DNA of 64,000 nucleotides, taken from NCBI GenBank assembly GCA_036345935.2, contig JADWOT020000008.1, forward strand, positions 10,205,554 through 10,269,553. The letters are read 5' to 3'. The DNA is from Taenia hydatigena (Eukaryota; Platyhelminthes; Cestoda; Cyclophyllidea; Taeniidae). Shown piece after piece: positions 32,243 to 47,200 of the stretch. Every line of letters begins with the position of its first letter. Position 1 is the stretch's first letter. Below the pieces are notes generated by a model. The model had not been told where the DNA came from and searched no databases. It saw only the letters and a list, made by a program, of their open reading frames with translations. The position numbers and the translations under genes are program-made.

Positions 32243-35200
32243 GTACGAGGGTTCAATAAGCCATTCCTATCGATAGATTTGATGACTCAACAAAGAATTA
32301 TAAGCTATTTTACGATTCGACGTCTCAATTGCACTATGTTGGAGAAAAGAAATTCGAATCTGTTGATCAACTGGTAGCTGACGGATTAATTTATCTATAC
32401 ATCGAAACCCGTGGGGCCGATATTTTACAGAAATTGTCAGAAGCTAGCAACTATGAACACTCTCCCTACTACAAGGTGTGTTCATTTGAGATTCCTCACT
32501 GGGCTTTTGTTACATTTCTCGACTTGATTTTACTTTAAAATCATTGTGGTTTGCCTTTTTTGCTTGTCATTACTAGCGCAGAATACACTCTGTGCCTTTG
32601 TTCTTGATTCGCATCACACTAACATCTATCATTTGATCTGTTTACTCGTTACCACACCCTTCTCTAGATTAATACTTCTCTGATGCTTGTGATTTTTTCC
32701 GTCGAATCATCTGGAAACGTTGCAATTAATTGTTCGTAATGCTCACATTGTAGGTTCAGTACCTGTTGAATATTCGGCATCTATTTTCTTCCGTGTGGCG
32801 TCAGTTACTGTAGTCCCTTTACTGTTGCCCTCTCAATTTCTTCGGTTTTCCTGAAGTTCATATGTTTGCTTAGCCTTAGAGTCGATGATCAGTTATGTAC
32901 TTTGTAGATTACTTCGTTTAATTCAGTTGCCCGCTGTGCATCTGGTAGAGGTAGGTGATTTTAATACAGAGGCTAAAGAATAGGTTTAAACCTTGCGTCA
33001 GTTCAACGACCCTATGTTGAGATGTAATGCTTTGATCTTTACGCAATTAGAATCTCTAACACTTCCGATTGAGTGCGTTGTGATGCTTTAGACACGCTAC
33101 CATACAGTGAATGCCGTTCCCCCGCCTACCAGGCCTTCAGTCGCCTCCATCAGCAGCGCCAATTACCGACGTCAATCCTCGCTCGAACTGTTCGATGGTT
33201 CTCAAAAAACCTCTGTCCGTCTCACACAATCAATCCAGAGCGCTGCCACTGATGAGATTGCCAACGGTGTCATCAACGATCCCACTAAGAAGCCCCCTGC
33301 TGTGTTGTCCACATCCGTTGACAAACCTGTATGTAATATTTTCATTCCTAATGCACAAGCTTCAGATGCACTTATCTTTACGGGTAAAACTACGATCCAC
33401 CTTTTTTTAATCACTTACAATGAAAGATTTTCCCTGTGTAGCTTTTTACGGTGACAGGACTGGTACCGTTCCTATTTTCAGGAAAGTTCTCAAGCTATCG
33501 ATCTATTAGGTGCGGTACTTAGATCTGAGCCGACATCTTTGTTAATGGGACTTTCAATTTTGAATTTTTCATCAGCCTAATCCTGTGCAATTTAAGGCCA
33601 AATAACCATGCGTATCAATTTTCGCTGGTGAAATGATCGGATGCCTCGCAACTTTGTGCTCATGTTGGTTAGTAATTTATCCTTTTTCGGTACCATGGGG
33701 CGATCGTGGTGCTGCATATCATTTCGGGTATTTATCCATGTTTAAATGCCAAGATACTTTTGATATTTTTGCACTGTGTGTTTGTTTTGACTATCCATTC
33801 TTTCAGTCAAAAAATCAACCGAAGTCACCGATTCGGGCACAACCGGGTCCATTGGCCCTGCTAAATAAGAAAGCCGGATTCTTCCAGTTTATTTGGGAGT
33901 TGGTAAAAATCCATTAACATCTAAATCAACTAATTTCTGTAGTTCAATCTTCACTTGAATTTTAGTACTAACATCCTGTTTTTTGGTGCACTGCATAGCG
34001 CATAGCGTCACTGAGTGCATGAAAGTGCATAAATAGCAAGTAAACACTGGCGTAAGCCTGATTTCCTTCGAAAAAAATTGTTTGCCTTATCCCCCTTGAA
34101 GTGGGTGTGTTGTCGCGCTTGCTTATTGTATGTGCAAAACCGTGCACACTGATATATCCTTTGGTCACACATCGCTTTCGTAAAGCATAACATGCTACTT
34201 AAGCCCAACTGGTCCTTATTTTGCCCAGTTTTACTTTTTTCCTTATTGCAATAGCTTATCTTATTGGAAAGGTCAGTGGCAGCTTAGATGACATTACTAA
34301 AATTTTGATTTTGAAAACTTAAGTTTGCAATGTAATAATTTTATTGGCACGGCTAATCTTAATTGCTGCTTCACTCTATCCCACGTATTCAACTCCTATT
34401 TGACGGATGAAGGATACTCTAACCGCGGCCAGACTTGTAGCATTTACTCATGCCATTGCTGAGCTTCCTCCACGTTTTTTCTTGTACACAGGCCCGTAGT
34501 ACCTCACTACCCTTCTCTAAACCGCGGATTGAACTCTCACTTGGATCACCCACTGCACCGATTACCAAGCCCAACAGCACCACCGAAACCACCGGCGTCA
34601 CCCGTAGTAGCACTAGTAGCGGTAGCAGCAGTGGCCACGCTAGTCTAAAGAGTCGTCAGTCGGGGAAAGAGGAGGATGGCGTTGACGATGGTGGCGGTGA
34701 GAGCCGCCGCAGAAAGGTGGTTGGCAGTGTCCAACATCACCGCACTCTCGCATCCACTCTGCCGGTGAATCTGGATGGCGCCAACACGCATACACCTGGG
34801 CGCACCAGCGGTGAGGTAGCGACTACCCCTCCTACAGCCACGCCATCCTCCACCCTCGTGCATGTTGACGTGGAGAAAGCGCATAATTTCCGTGTCCACA
34901 CCTTCCGGGGACCGCATTGGTGTGATTTCTGCACCCACTTCATCTGGGGCCTTGTCTCACAGGGTGTGAAATGCACCGATTGCGGTTTCCAGGTGCGTTT
35001 GACTAAATTTCGTATTTCATCAATATTTCGGACTTTACAATCGGTTTATTTTGACTCTCTTTTGACTGCTATTTCATTCAATCTGAAGGGTGTGAATTTC
35101 CGGTTAGTGGTGACCATTTAACCTTTGAAGCTTTTTATCCTTTATTTTTTTGGCGACCCATGGTGCCTTTTCAAGTCCTCTGTAGGGATTGAAGCCATTG

Positions 35201-38200
35201 CACCGCAGTAAGCTTCACCATTGGTGTTTGACCGCCTGGGCTGCAGATGTAAGCGATAATAGTGGGTACGCTATGGTGTGTGCATCGTGTAGCCACTTGG
35301 GAAGTGACAAATTGCCCCTTCATGTGCACGTCGTACCGATGGGTGAAGACGAGACGGGAACTTCTGTCTCATCGCCGTCGCTGTCCGTCTCGCTGCTGCC
35401 ACCGCTACCGGTGTCTGTCCGTGTGGGTTTGTGGGGTGCGTGCCTCCCCTGAGTCCCGCATCATGAGTATTAATCACTTTCCACTTCGTGCGTCCGTGCT
35501 TGTATACGTGCGCGGCATCCCGACCAGGCCTGTCGGCCTAGCCGTCATTCAAGCGCCGCTATCCCCTATTCCCTCGTGTGGATGAATGAGCAATGCATCC
35601 CCGAGTTTTGTGCTGTCTGGCAGACAGACCACCTCAAACACTTTCAATGGAATGGAGTTTTTTGAACTTCCATCAGCGCGGTTGAAAGCACCATTTCAAT
35701 CCACAAGCAGTAGTCACATCCTTGCGAGATGCGGTCACAAAACAGTTTATTTGTTACATAATAGACTGGGCGACGTCGGGTGCTAAATAAAAGTCCATCC
35801 GTCCAAGAATTTTGCCAACAAACCTACCTTAAGGAATTGAGTTCTGGGTTGGGTGTACTAGGCGCCTTTTCAATTAAAAGGAGTCCTCCCGCCTCGGCTG
35901 TGATGAAAGCGGCGGATTTTGGTTCTTACATCGATGGTTTAATTGTTATGGCTCCCCGCTCTTCACGTGCCTGTTATCTTCTGTGAGCGAACCGGGTGAT
36001 GCCATGCCTTAATAACTGTGAGGTGTGTACTGCCAACTGCTCACTGAGGCTATACAGAAATCCTGAGATAAACTGAGAGAAGCAACGTTGTGGCCTTTTG
36101 TGAGCTGTGTGCCATCGGAGTCATTGGAACGGTCGCAGAAGTTCCATTACCCAGACCATGCACAGACCACTAAGCGGCATCATATGGGAGACGAGATCGT
36201 GCAATGCATCTGATGCTCGGTTTGATACGCGGTCAACGCACTAAAATCCAACATCTAGGGCATTTATTATTAGTGGGGTGGAGGGAGGGAAATAACTCCT
36301 TTTAAGACGTCAAGTTAGATACGTGGAAATGGCGGGTCAGCTTTTAGTGGCAAAAACGAAGGTAAATGAGTTTTCATTGAGTCGAGAAAGCCGAAACTTA
36401 ACACACTGCCCACAGTGCGACCGTTCCTAGTATATCCACCACTCTAAAATGTACCCAGTATGGAAAAAAATGGGTCTTATGTTGGTGTGCGGGTTAGGGC
36501 GATTTTTTCAGACGACTCGACCGCAGCTTGCTAATTACGCCTTCCGGGCTGGCAGACAAACTCTCAGGTCATCCAGACACGTATATCAATTTTTATTTCC
36601 GCATTTTGATGTGACTAGGCCGTGGTTACACAGCCGTGCATAAATCTCTCCATCGGTGGACTTTTTATCGGTACCCATCGTCCATCCTTCCGTCTGCTTC
36701 CCCTCTGCCCATCCACTCGCTCATTGCTCCTTCCATGTGCGTTGCACGGATGAATGCACTTATGAGGGCGGATGGGTTGGATAATTGAAGCAGCGCTGAC
36801 ATTTAACCCAGGAAGTTGTCTGTGAATCACTGCATGCAATTCTGTCGAAAGCTCATAAGTCTAGGATCTGTTCGTGAAAGGCTCGAGCTAACTGCAGGAG
36901 GTCACTGCTCGATGTTCACTTCGGAATTGCTCTCTGACTTAGTAGATGGTCTTTGCAATCGTTCAATGGAGCGATCTTGGTTACTACAGTTAATTTGGCT
37001 GCTTTCTGCAGAGGTCAGCCTTTATTTAATTGTTCATAGAGAGGGTAATTGAATGCACTTTTGTGTCCGACTTATGCTTTAAATTTTTGTTGCTCATGGT
37101 GCCAAGGGGCTAAAGCGAGGGGACGCTAGCTAGAATTGGCGCTCATTTTATTTTCGCTCTGAAATGTGCGTCCTACCCCTCAAAGTTGTTCTTGAGGGAT
37201 CAAAAATTCATCTTCTACCTCGTAATCAACTCTTCTGGGGAGTCACGCCTCGCGACAGAGGCCCATCTTGCCATCCCGCTGAACACAATGCTTTCTCTGA
37301 GTAAACATGAATTTACATTTCAGGTTTCTCTTTAAAGCATATTGGTATAGTTCTAGTTCAATTGAACCCTTGAACAAGCATTTCGAGAGCCAATTTGATT
37401 TATCGTTTGAGTGGAATACTCCTCTAAACACATCTCCCGTCTGCCAACTTTTTCGGGTTCAAACCAGATTTGACCGAATCGAAACTATTGACGATCGTTT
37501 TTTTACTTGGTGTTTTGGCATTCCTGTGTTCTAATTCAGGCTCACAAACGCTGCTCCATAAGCGTTCCCAACGATTGTCTTCCGGATATGAAACGTCTTA
37601 AACGCGTCTTCGGTGTGGACCTAACCAGTTTGGTTCGTGCCGAAAACAGGTGAGTGCATTGGTACTTTACAGTCCCCATCTACCAATATTTTCACCTCGA
37701 AGGTTACGTCATTGGTTTTCGATTACGTCTAGCATGGTGGTAAAATGACAATGTTAACTACTCATACAGCTCTTCAGCCTAATCGAGCTTCTTTCCGTTT
37801 CTCATCAATTTTTCAACTTCTTTATAGTTGGATCTCCAATCTCAAGAGCTTATTTGCTAAGCGCCGTATGCCTTGCCTTCTTTATCTTCGGCTTTCCCAG
37901 CATCATCACATGAGGCTTATTTTAAATCAGTTCAAATACGTTCTCAGGGTCGCATGGTAAGGCACGTTAGGTTATAAACATCATCAGTGGATTGGGTTTG
38001 CAATGACATTGCGATGTTTGGTCGACAAGCTTACTGTGAAGCATCTAACATGGTCGCTGCATATTAGAACTACTCCCAGTTGCTGCCACTTTAAAGGTAA
38101 CTACGACTTTACATAGGGCGGCGTTCTTTTCTGCAATCAAGATTTTCTGCTGCATTAAAATGCTCTAGTTTTCCGCCTTGTCAGCGCCCCTTCCTCTTTC

Positions 38201-41200
38201 GACCTGTTTTGTCTAAATAAAGTCTCCTTTCGCCGACACATTTTCCTTGGGATGACAGCTGCTCATCATATGGGCCTGCTTGTAACATGCATGGCTGTCT
38301 ACTCACATGCCTTATCGGCACTATTTCCCACCGTGACGAAATTTACTACCCTCGAAATTGTGTTTGTGATTCGTGCTAGTCTGTTTCCGCTGTCTTAACC
38401 GCGTTTGCAGGCCTCAAGTCCTATCGTGATGGCGCACCAGGGCAAGCAAATGCGAAATAATGGCATAGTTGAGGTAATGGCATCTTTGTAAAATAGTATT
38501 ACTTCTTCCTGTCTCGAGTGCTACTATTTTTAATCGATGTAGTTTTAAAAGCCTCTTCTACTTTTATTGTCCATTCGACTGAAATCCGACCCCTTCAAAC
38601 ATCAAAGATGTACCTACAATCATGTGCTCGCATGGCCTTTCGTGCAGTTCCCATTGGGTGACAAACTTAATTACACTATTTGTTATTCGGCATTGGTATT
38701 GTTAATTCCTAATGGATTGTTATTGCCCAAGTCGATTTCACATTCACTTACTGCCATCACGGATGAATAACGGCGCGCAGGTATTGTCTATATCCTGGCC
38801 AAATCGGTGCCATTTTAAATTTAAGTTGCTCCATCGATAGACTGGCCTTTGGCTAGATCAACCGAGAGATGAGTTCCTTGTGGTTTCGAGTGAGCTGGTG
38901 TATTAGGTAAGTCCTTTGCTTTAGTATGGTTTCTCAGGCTGTCGTGAAAGACGAGTTGGTGAATTCACACATCTGCACACACCACTTCTTATTATATCAA
39001 TGAAATCTGCACATCGAGGACGCGTCTGACTCACTTTGGCTAGATTGTCCACAGTGTTTTGTGCTATCACGATGTAACTTGATTTTTAAAGAATCTTTTC
39101 TTCTAGCTTGCTTAGGACTTGTATTTGGGGTAACTCGTACCTCTCATTCCAATGGTACATCTCGTTTCATCATTGCACTATTTCACCAATGTTCGCAACT
39201 AAAAATCATCCATTGGAACATGGATGTCGTAAGCGAATTCAAATTGGAATAATTTACTAATTTTCGTATTGGACTAGCTCAATTCCTGCCTTCCATGAGG
39301 CATTGACGATTCAATTGACTCCAGGATTTTTGAGCGGCAAACATTGCCCTGTTCTCCAATGCTTAGCAGTCTTCGTGTTCACCAGACACTAGTTACCCAT
39401 TCCTTGCTGCGAATCGCCACTAGACACGAGGCTGGGTAGCAGTCAAGTTATCGAGACAAAAAATAACCATGCGTCCTTTTCTCTGTGCGTTTGTACGTGT
39501 GTGCGTGTGTCTTTCTCATTGGCTGCTTATGTAACCGGCCGGCAAAAGCACATGCCACTCTTGACGTGCGTCGATTGGCCGCCAGTTGGTTGCTAACTCC
39601 GGAAGTCAATTAGAGCTCCCTCCCTCGTTAACTCTCTCTCTCTGCCTGTCCCTTAGCCCCAAGCATTTGTGTTCATAAGGCCAGCAGATCCAGTGGATGG
39701 TGTGTGACTAGTTTGGTGCTATCTTCTGTGCTCAATCATGATTAAGCACACGCTGTGATCCCTCAACTCTGCACTTTCTTATGTTCGTAGGTACAGTTTT
39801 TTTCTAATGAGTTTTTCTATGCAGCACGTTGAGTTCTTATGGTGGAGTCGCAACAATTTGCCCATTTTGGCAAAGATAAATTGGTGTCGGTGCCCCTCAT
39901 CCACGCTACATCCCCTTGAGATCATATCGAAATGTACATACACCACGCCAAGGAGGTGGCGCGTTACCACCTCCCTACATGCCTTTTATATTTGCCCAAC
40001 AAAACTTGGCATTGATTTTGAATGCTTAAGGGGAGAGAGGATTAGTCATGGCGCGTTTTAGCCTCCGTGCTGCGGTCTGCTGATCAATGTCATCCACACC
40101 GCATCGAAAGCTTTGATTAATGCGGCGTCTGAAGATATGCATCTGCGTCCGCTAACTGAGTCCTTTTCAAGAGCGTACCCCATATGCAAAATAAAGGGAA
40201 TGACTTGTGACCTCACAGTTTTTAAGTTTGTTCTTAAGCGAAGCGTAAAGGCAAAGTGTGGGCATGCTGCTTCAGTAGTACTGCTTTAAGAATAAGTAAA
40301 CACGTATGGAAGGAATCGGAAAAAAGGAATTTCAAACTAATTCGGAAGTTGAATCTTGCATGGACGAATGCGTATTTATTTGTACTAAATTTTCATTTTC
40401 AAGTTCCAATGTGACTACATTAATTTGCTTAACCTTTTAAAATCGGTCTCGGATTCTCATACAACGATACCATTTAAGCCAACCCGAGAATTATTCACCA
40501 CACAGCCATACCGCTTTGCTGTACACATGCCGTCTCACTAGCCTCATTTATTACTCGACTGAATCTTTCGGATTATCTCAATAATTGTGGGCATCCTGCC
40601 GTAGGGCATTAAAATAATTTTTATCAATTTCAAATCGTTCTGACGTCATGCTTATTTAATTATGCACCTTACCAAGTATTGTTCATTAGACTATTATTCC
40701 TTGCATTAGGCTACATTTGAGGATAAACACGGAAGCAATTCTGACCACTTCCAAGACAACAGTAACCCCTCATTGATACTACTTTTACTTTTTTTGAGAA
40801 TATAGCACCCGTGTGTACCTTTTTGTCTCAAAACCCATTGTTTTCATTTCTTGAAGGACTGTGCCTCAGGTGTTAGTCAAGTGTATTGCCGAATTGGAGC
40901 GACGAGGTGGCCTCGTGACGGAGGGGGTCTACAGGGTTCCCGGGAATCAAGAAATCGTCGAGGATTTCCGCATTGCTTTGGACAAAGGTATGTGACCTCT
41001 ACCATCAACAAATCCCTCAATTTTCTCTATGCTCAAAAAAACCTTTGCCAGACGTTCACTCCTCCCAATGAGTTAGCTCATTTGCGCATCCATCGGATTA
41101 TTTAACTTCGGTTTTGCATGTCTTCAGGGATAGTGTAATATTAGCCATTAAGGTTTTTGAATATTGCTAACACCCACCAAACACCATTCTCATTTGCCAC

Positions 41201-44200
41201 AAACAGTCATCTATCCAGGCATAGTTTTAAGATTTAATCATGCTAGCTTTTAAATTAAATAACTTCACTTGTGCACGTACACCCAAACCCATTTTCTGAT
41301 TTTGAAGCGTTGCTCCCTCATTGCTAATGTTGCGTTTTGATAAGCGGTCCCATGGGTCATCCCGATGATTGTGTTTGTTTTGGAATTTGCCACGCTGACC
41401 CCAACCCTCGCTGCACTGACACCTTCCCCTTCGTGTGCCTATGGCATGGAGGGACAATCCACTTCCGCTTTTCCTTTTCCTTCGGCACCTCGATTGCGAT
41501 GGCGTTGCCTTGATGTGGCATCCACGAGTCACGTCTAATGTACCACACGGTCGGTCGTTTTAAAGCTCAACATTCTCGAGCATGTTTGGTTGTCTGAGGT
41601 GTGAGATATCACATGCCACTCGTAGGACAAACTGAAAGTGGTCTCAGGCCTTAGCCTTGCGTCAGTTAAAAGCCTTGGTCACTGTGACACAGTCACTTGC
41701 TAATAATTATGAACAATAAAGGCATTTCAGAGCACACTTTTAGTGCAGGCCGTGGCGAAATGTCATCTCGTATCCACCACATTTATTTAGACTTTTGCAC
41801 ACAATGTGCACAATTGTTTGCTCATTGAACACTACCCTATCCTATGCGTGGGTTGGTTGATTTACTTCGCATGCTTTCGGACCTTCGTGATTTCCTCACG
41901 CCCTGCACCCGCCTCGTTAGCACGACCAATTATAGCGCACCACGTCCATTTTGTCATCTCGTTATGCCTCTTTTTCACCTGGTCTACTTTGCGCGAGAGT
42001 TGTGTACTGGAGAGGCGCACTCTCCGCTTTGTCTCGTTGATACGTGGTGCATGGTACACTTGCAGATCCACATCTTGTCTGGCTACTAATTCCCCCTCTT
42101 GACCTTTTGGTGTTCCCGTTGGTGGTGTTTGGCTATCGTTTGTTCGTGTAATCATAGCTAGCCATATTTTAAGGCGTTTTCACGACAATATCAATCGGAT
42201 CCTGAACAGCACCCCGTCTTTTCTTCGAGACCGATTCATATTCATGAGTTCAATCTGCGCCACTCGGTTGCCGAGGTGTGCGTGAACCAGCCCCTTCCGC
42301 GTGCAAAATCGAGAAGATGGGGGACTTGAGACGACTACATAGGCTGTAGAAGGGTATCCATTTGTACCTAGTGGCATCACGACCTCTTTTATTCCTAGCA
42401 CCTCCAGCGACTCGTTTTGTCCAAACCCACTGGTTACAGAAGGCCCAATCCCAGTCGTCACGCCCCATTTGCTAGCAGACATTGAGTGCGCTGTTTTATT
42501 CAAACAGTCTGAAAGCATAGCCCTCTCACGAATCGCCCTTATCCGTTGTTGTTCCTTGCTGAGCAGAATTGAGATGTTTGTCAATGCAATTTAGACGCGG
42601 TACACTGTGCGCTTTGTTGCCCACACCTTCTGCTCGGCTTCGTGGTTTGTCAACCTCCAGAGTCCTCATGATGAATGAACCGGATTACTTTTCATCTCGA
42701 CCAGTACCCGGTCACCAGAAATGCGTGGAGCCTTGGTACTGGACCTCCTCCATAGATGTTTTCTCACAGTGATTCGGACAATCAAGTTAAACGTGTCCGA
42801 ATGCTAGTGGCGTATTTGCTGGCTGTCCACTGTGGGGTTGTAGTGGTGCTTTTACATGCTTAAACTGCCGTTCTCCTCAGTTCATCACTTTACCCCTCCA
42901 CATAACTTCCCCACACGACCCCAAACAATGCATCATCGTCACTATCGTGACCCACTGCACCCACTCTCCGATCATTCAATTTGCTTTACTCTCGTTTCTA
43001 TGTCCTGGTTGTATGTTAGTCTTTTTTTCCTTATTTCAAAAGTTCCTTTGAATTTTAGAGTGGCGTCTGCCATCCCTCACCTTGTTGTAGCGATTTTCCC
43101 ACTCCTGGTGGTGGATCGCAGCTTTGAGCGCACCTACGCACCTGCTTCGGGTGTATGTTGGTGCTAAGCGTTTCTTTGGGTGGAATATTTAAAACCAAGT
43201 CAGAATGGTGGCGGTGTCCCAGAAGCTTCATGTTTTTCTCGACTACTTGGAGTGGAATGGAATGCATCAGAGAAGTACCCCTGTTCCAAAGGTCACAGAC
43301 CAAAAGCTGTGGAATATTTGCAAGTCTAGGTCATCCACCACACTCGTAAATACAAATGAGGGCAGGAAATGTGCACATCCTTTTGTTGATCAGACGCCTG
43401 ACGTGTGTGCGTGTGTCCGTTGTAGAACAATAAACCCACTTTTGTATGCGGTTGCGTGTGAGGCGTATAAATGTAGCCGCCAGTTAATTTGCCCTTTATT
43501 TACCTGCATTTCACCTGCATGAAATAAAAGCTGCTCATATTAGCGAGTGTGTTTGGGGAATGGATGAAATGGGTGGCTAGGATTCGAGCGTGAAGTCATC
43601 GAGATTATATTTTGTCAAAGTACTGCCTCTGGCGTTGGTTTATTGTTCCAAAGACAATTTGACCCAATGCAGCACATGTTGGTGTCAAATAAGTTCAGTC
43701 ACGTGTAGTGCTGATTGCTAATGTAATTTGTCCTTTTCAGCAACTTTATTTCACTATCATGTCTCCTTTTAATCAGCCCATTTACCAACTGACTATTAGC
43801 CCTCTTTACTCCAGCATAATTGCGTTATTTGCTAAAAATTGGTTCATAATTCTTCGCAATTTGGAGAAAGTAGAATGTTTTTAAACGCGTTGTTTCTAAT
43901 TTTATTTGCCCATTTCAGTTAGCTTTCACACGAATTTTGCAGCAATTTTTTGATACTATTTGTTAGAGACTATTTTTTCTGCTTTAAAGGGATAGTGCAT
44001 CTGTTGTGAATTTCGCGGATGCCTTTGGATTCACTAAACTTTTGATATTATGGAAGCTGACAATCGTCTAACCATAGTTACAAGTTGCTAATAACACGTT
44101 TATTAGTTTGGCTTAAACTTAGTTGACCTCTCTGCATCCATTATCAAATGGGAGTGTTTAGAATAACTGTGCGATTTTTTTGAAGCAACGCAAAGTTACC

Positions 44201-47200
44201 TTTTGGCTATATAAGCTTACAAAGCCTCTATTCTAGACTGCGAATCGGTGGATCTATCGGAGAAGCGATGCAACGATCTGAATACAATTACGAGTCTTAT
44301 CAAGTCCTTTCTCCGTCAACTACCGATTCCCCTCATAACGTACGAGGCCTATCCCGAACTCATTGACATTGCCCGTGAGTTCATACCCTTTAGCAATGCT
44401 GCCATCTTTGTTGAACCCTGCGTGCCGTTCAGAGTCAAAAACATGGTAATTTTTACCTAAACCAGCGCTCTGTAACCTCTGTGGACTTGCTGTAACCCAG
44501 CACACCGCAATGCTTCATTTTCTGTTGCTCTTCTGCTCTTGTGACCACACGGCGAATCGCACACATTAAGATCCAACTTTCACTGCTTTTGTTTGGAATG
44601 GTACGCATACATTTTCTCGCGGCAACATATGCTTTGGATGCGTATTCATCCAAATCTTACAGTGAGTTTTTTCTTCCGAGCGAATATACTATAATCACCA
44701 TGAGAAGTTAGTTAATAATCATACAAGGATCATCTCTGAAATCCCTAGCATAATATCCCTAATTCAGCTTATGGAGGTCACCGCCGTCTTGTTATTTTTC
44801 CTTTACCCATTCCGAATTTTAGAAGCTAAGTAGCAATCGTGGTGGTAGCCTCTCTCTTTTTTGTAAAGCTTCTTGATGAAGTATTTTTTTTTTGCAAAAC
44901 GAACTCATCTTTGAACTTTTCGGTATTTGTTGTTAAAAATCCAAAGAAACTGACCACGTTTTGCAAAAGCAATCATAGGCTTGCCTTCTTTGGAGCTATT
45001 GTTTCTTTCAGTGACTCAGTGGTACCGGTATGTTTTGGGGCCTAGGTAGGGCTGGTAAAAAGGCGAGAGGCGAGCTATTTCCATCCTATTTCCCTCACCT
45101 CTGTGAACGGCAGAAATGTAAAGGATCTCCTACTTCTTTGACGGTTGACCTTCGAAAGCTGCGTTTCTTTGCGTTCACTGTTAATCGCTTCCTCATTTGC
45201 GCACAATTTTACTGGAGTCTTCTCATTGGTAAACTAGTTTAGTACTTTTCGATTGGTATAATTATTGTCGTGTAGTTGAAGTCGATCGAAGCTGCAACAG
45301 CAATGAGGTATCGTCAAAGTTTTCTCCGAGTCGGGAATCCGAAGTGCTGTTGCTGTTTTTCAACAGGCCAATTTTCCAAGTAAAACACATGCATATAATT
45401 CAACCTTTATAGCCTTATAAGCATTTCACCTCCTTTATACAAACGAACATTTCTGATTATATGTCAAGTACGTCAATGCACTGTCTGTGAGTTTTCCTTC
45501 ACTGATGTCAATGTGGCACTGAAGCCCTACCAACTGTGCCCAATAGTCTCCTTTTCGGGCAATTTACTAGTGGGCAAAGGAGAAATAAGGTGAAGCGATC
45601 AGGACACTTTATTCAACCATTCCTGCTCACTCCGTGCGATCCAGCCGGATAGCTTGCGTGCTTTGGTTATTATGTGCTTTTTTTGCACAAATCTGGTATC
45701 TTTGAGCGCGATTTTTCTATCGGTTTGCTCACTTCTTCTTAAGATGAAAAAAATTTCTAGGACCCTGCCTCCCTTTTGGCTGCCGCTTGAACTAACCTCG
45801 CAGACGTATCTTTTAAATGCTGTTTTACTAGTGCGTCTGCTTTACCGATTTAAAATCGACTAAGAAATGTGCCGAATTGTATTTAGGTAAGAATATTCTT
45901 ACCCACGCTACATTTGCGCTGACATTTCCTATTTTTAGTGTCAAAAGCTGCTGCTTCCCTAAATGTCTTCCTCATAATGCTTCAAAAGTATTTTATTCGC
46001 ATGCATTTATTCCTCCTTCGAAAGGTATAACATGTCTGGCGATTTGACCTTATTTCACCTCGAAGTAAATTGAGGCTCAATGGATGATTGTGCCTTTTTA
46101 TTTTTGATAGGCATGCATTGAACTTAACTTTCCGTTCTTTTACGAAAGCATGGCCATGCATTGATGTGTTTCCTACATTCATTCATTGTATGCTTTTTTT
46201 TGTCCGCATCTAGGCCTTATTCCTCCGTGCTTTGTGCACATGTGCCTTCCTGCGTCACTCTTGAATCATCATCCGAATTTCTTCCCTCCACGCGATATAG
46301 CATCACTTTCACAGCTGCATTTCGTGTGTGTGCATTTTCTAGATGTGTTTGTTCGCGCAGAGCTGTTCTTTAAGGATCTGTTAGTCGGTGTGTCTTGTCT
46401 CTCAAAGTCATGCATACACGCCGTTCTCCCCTGCTACTTACCTAGGTGGGCTGGTTGCAGTGTCCCTCGTTTTCTTTGCTGTTACCGTGTTTGCTACATT
46501 GTAGGCTAGGGCAAGTTTTTTTGTGGTGCTACTGGTGATGCTAGTGATGGTGTAACAGTGCCATATCGTTTGCGCATTGTTGACTAGAGCTAATACATCT
46601 CATGCAATTTACTTTAATTTTTCTCACCCTAAGCTTTTGCTTCTTTTACCCTCCTCTCCCAACTGTTGAGGTGACGGAGAAAGTAACGTTGTTGAAATCG
46701 ACTGATTGGGACACTTATGATGATGCTGCAGATGCATTCCAAAAAACTCTGAATCATGCATGTATGTTTGATTGTCCCTTACCACTTAAAGTAGGAGGAT
46801 TCTTTAAATCCACTTCGCACCCCGTTTGCGCTAATGCATTTCAAATTTGATTTTTTGTTCATATATACGTAGTCAGTGAGCTAATGTAAATGTCATCTTT
46901 TAATTTAACACCAGGACTCGCCTGCATTAATAATAGGGGCAATTGGCCTCAATATCATGAATTTCAAAAAACCATCAAATCATTACCACGAAGTTAGGAA
47001 TCCTCTTTTTTACTTATCGAATAGATTCACTAAAAGCACTTAGATTTTGTTGTCTTAAATCAAACTAAGCTGGATACCAATTAATTCGACATCAACAATG
47101 GGGGATCGGCAGGCTTAATGGGTGCCTTCTATGCTAATGTATATCCAGACTCCTTTTGCCTTAGCCACTGTGATGTCATTTGTCTCGATTGCGTGCAGTC

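Noticed and set aside
39779..40061. Overlapping ORFs on both strands in a chimaerin intron
   Set aside because: Brief resemblance of one translation to a segment of the zinc-finger gene (V-T-R-H-L-L) is too short to mean anything; no splice support.
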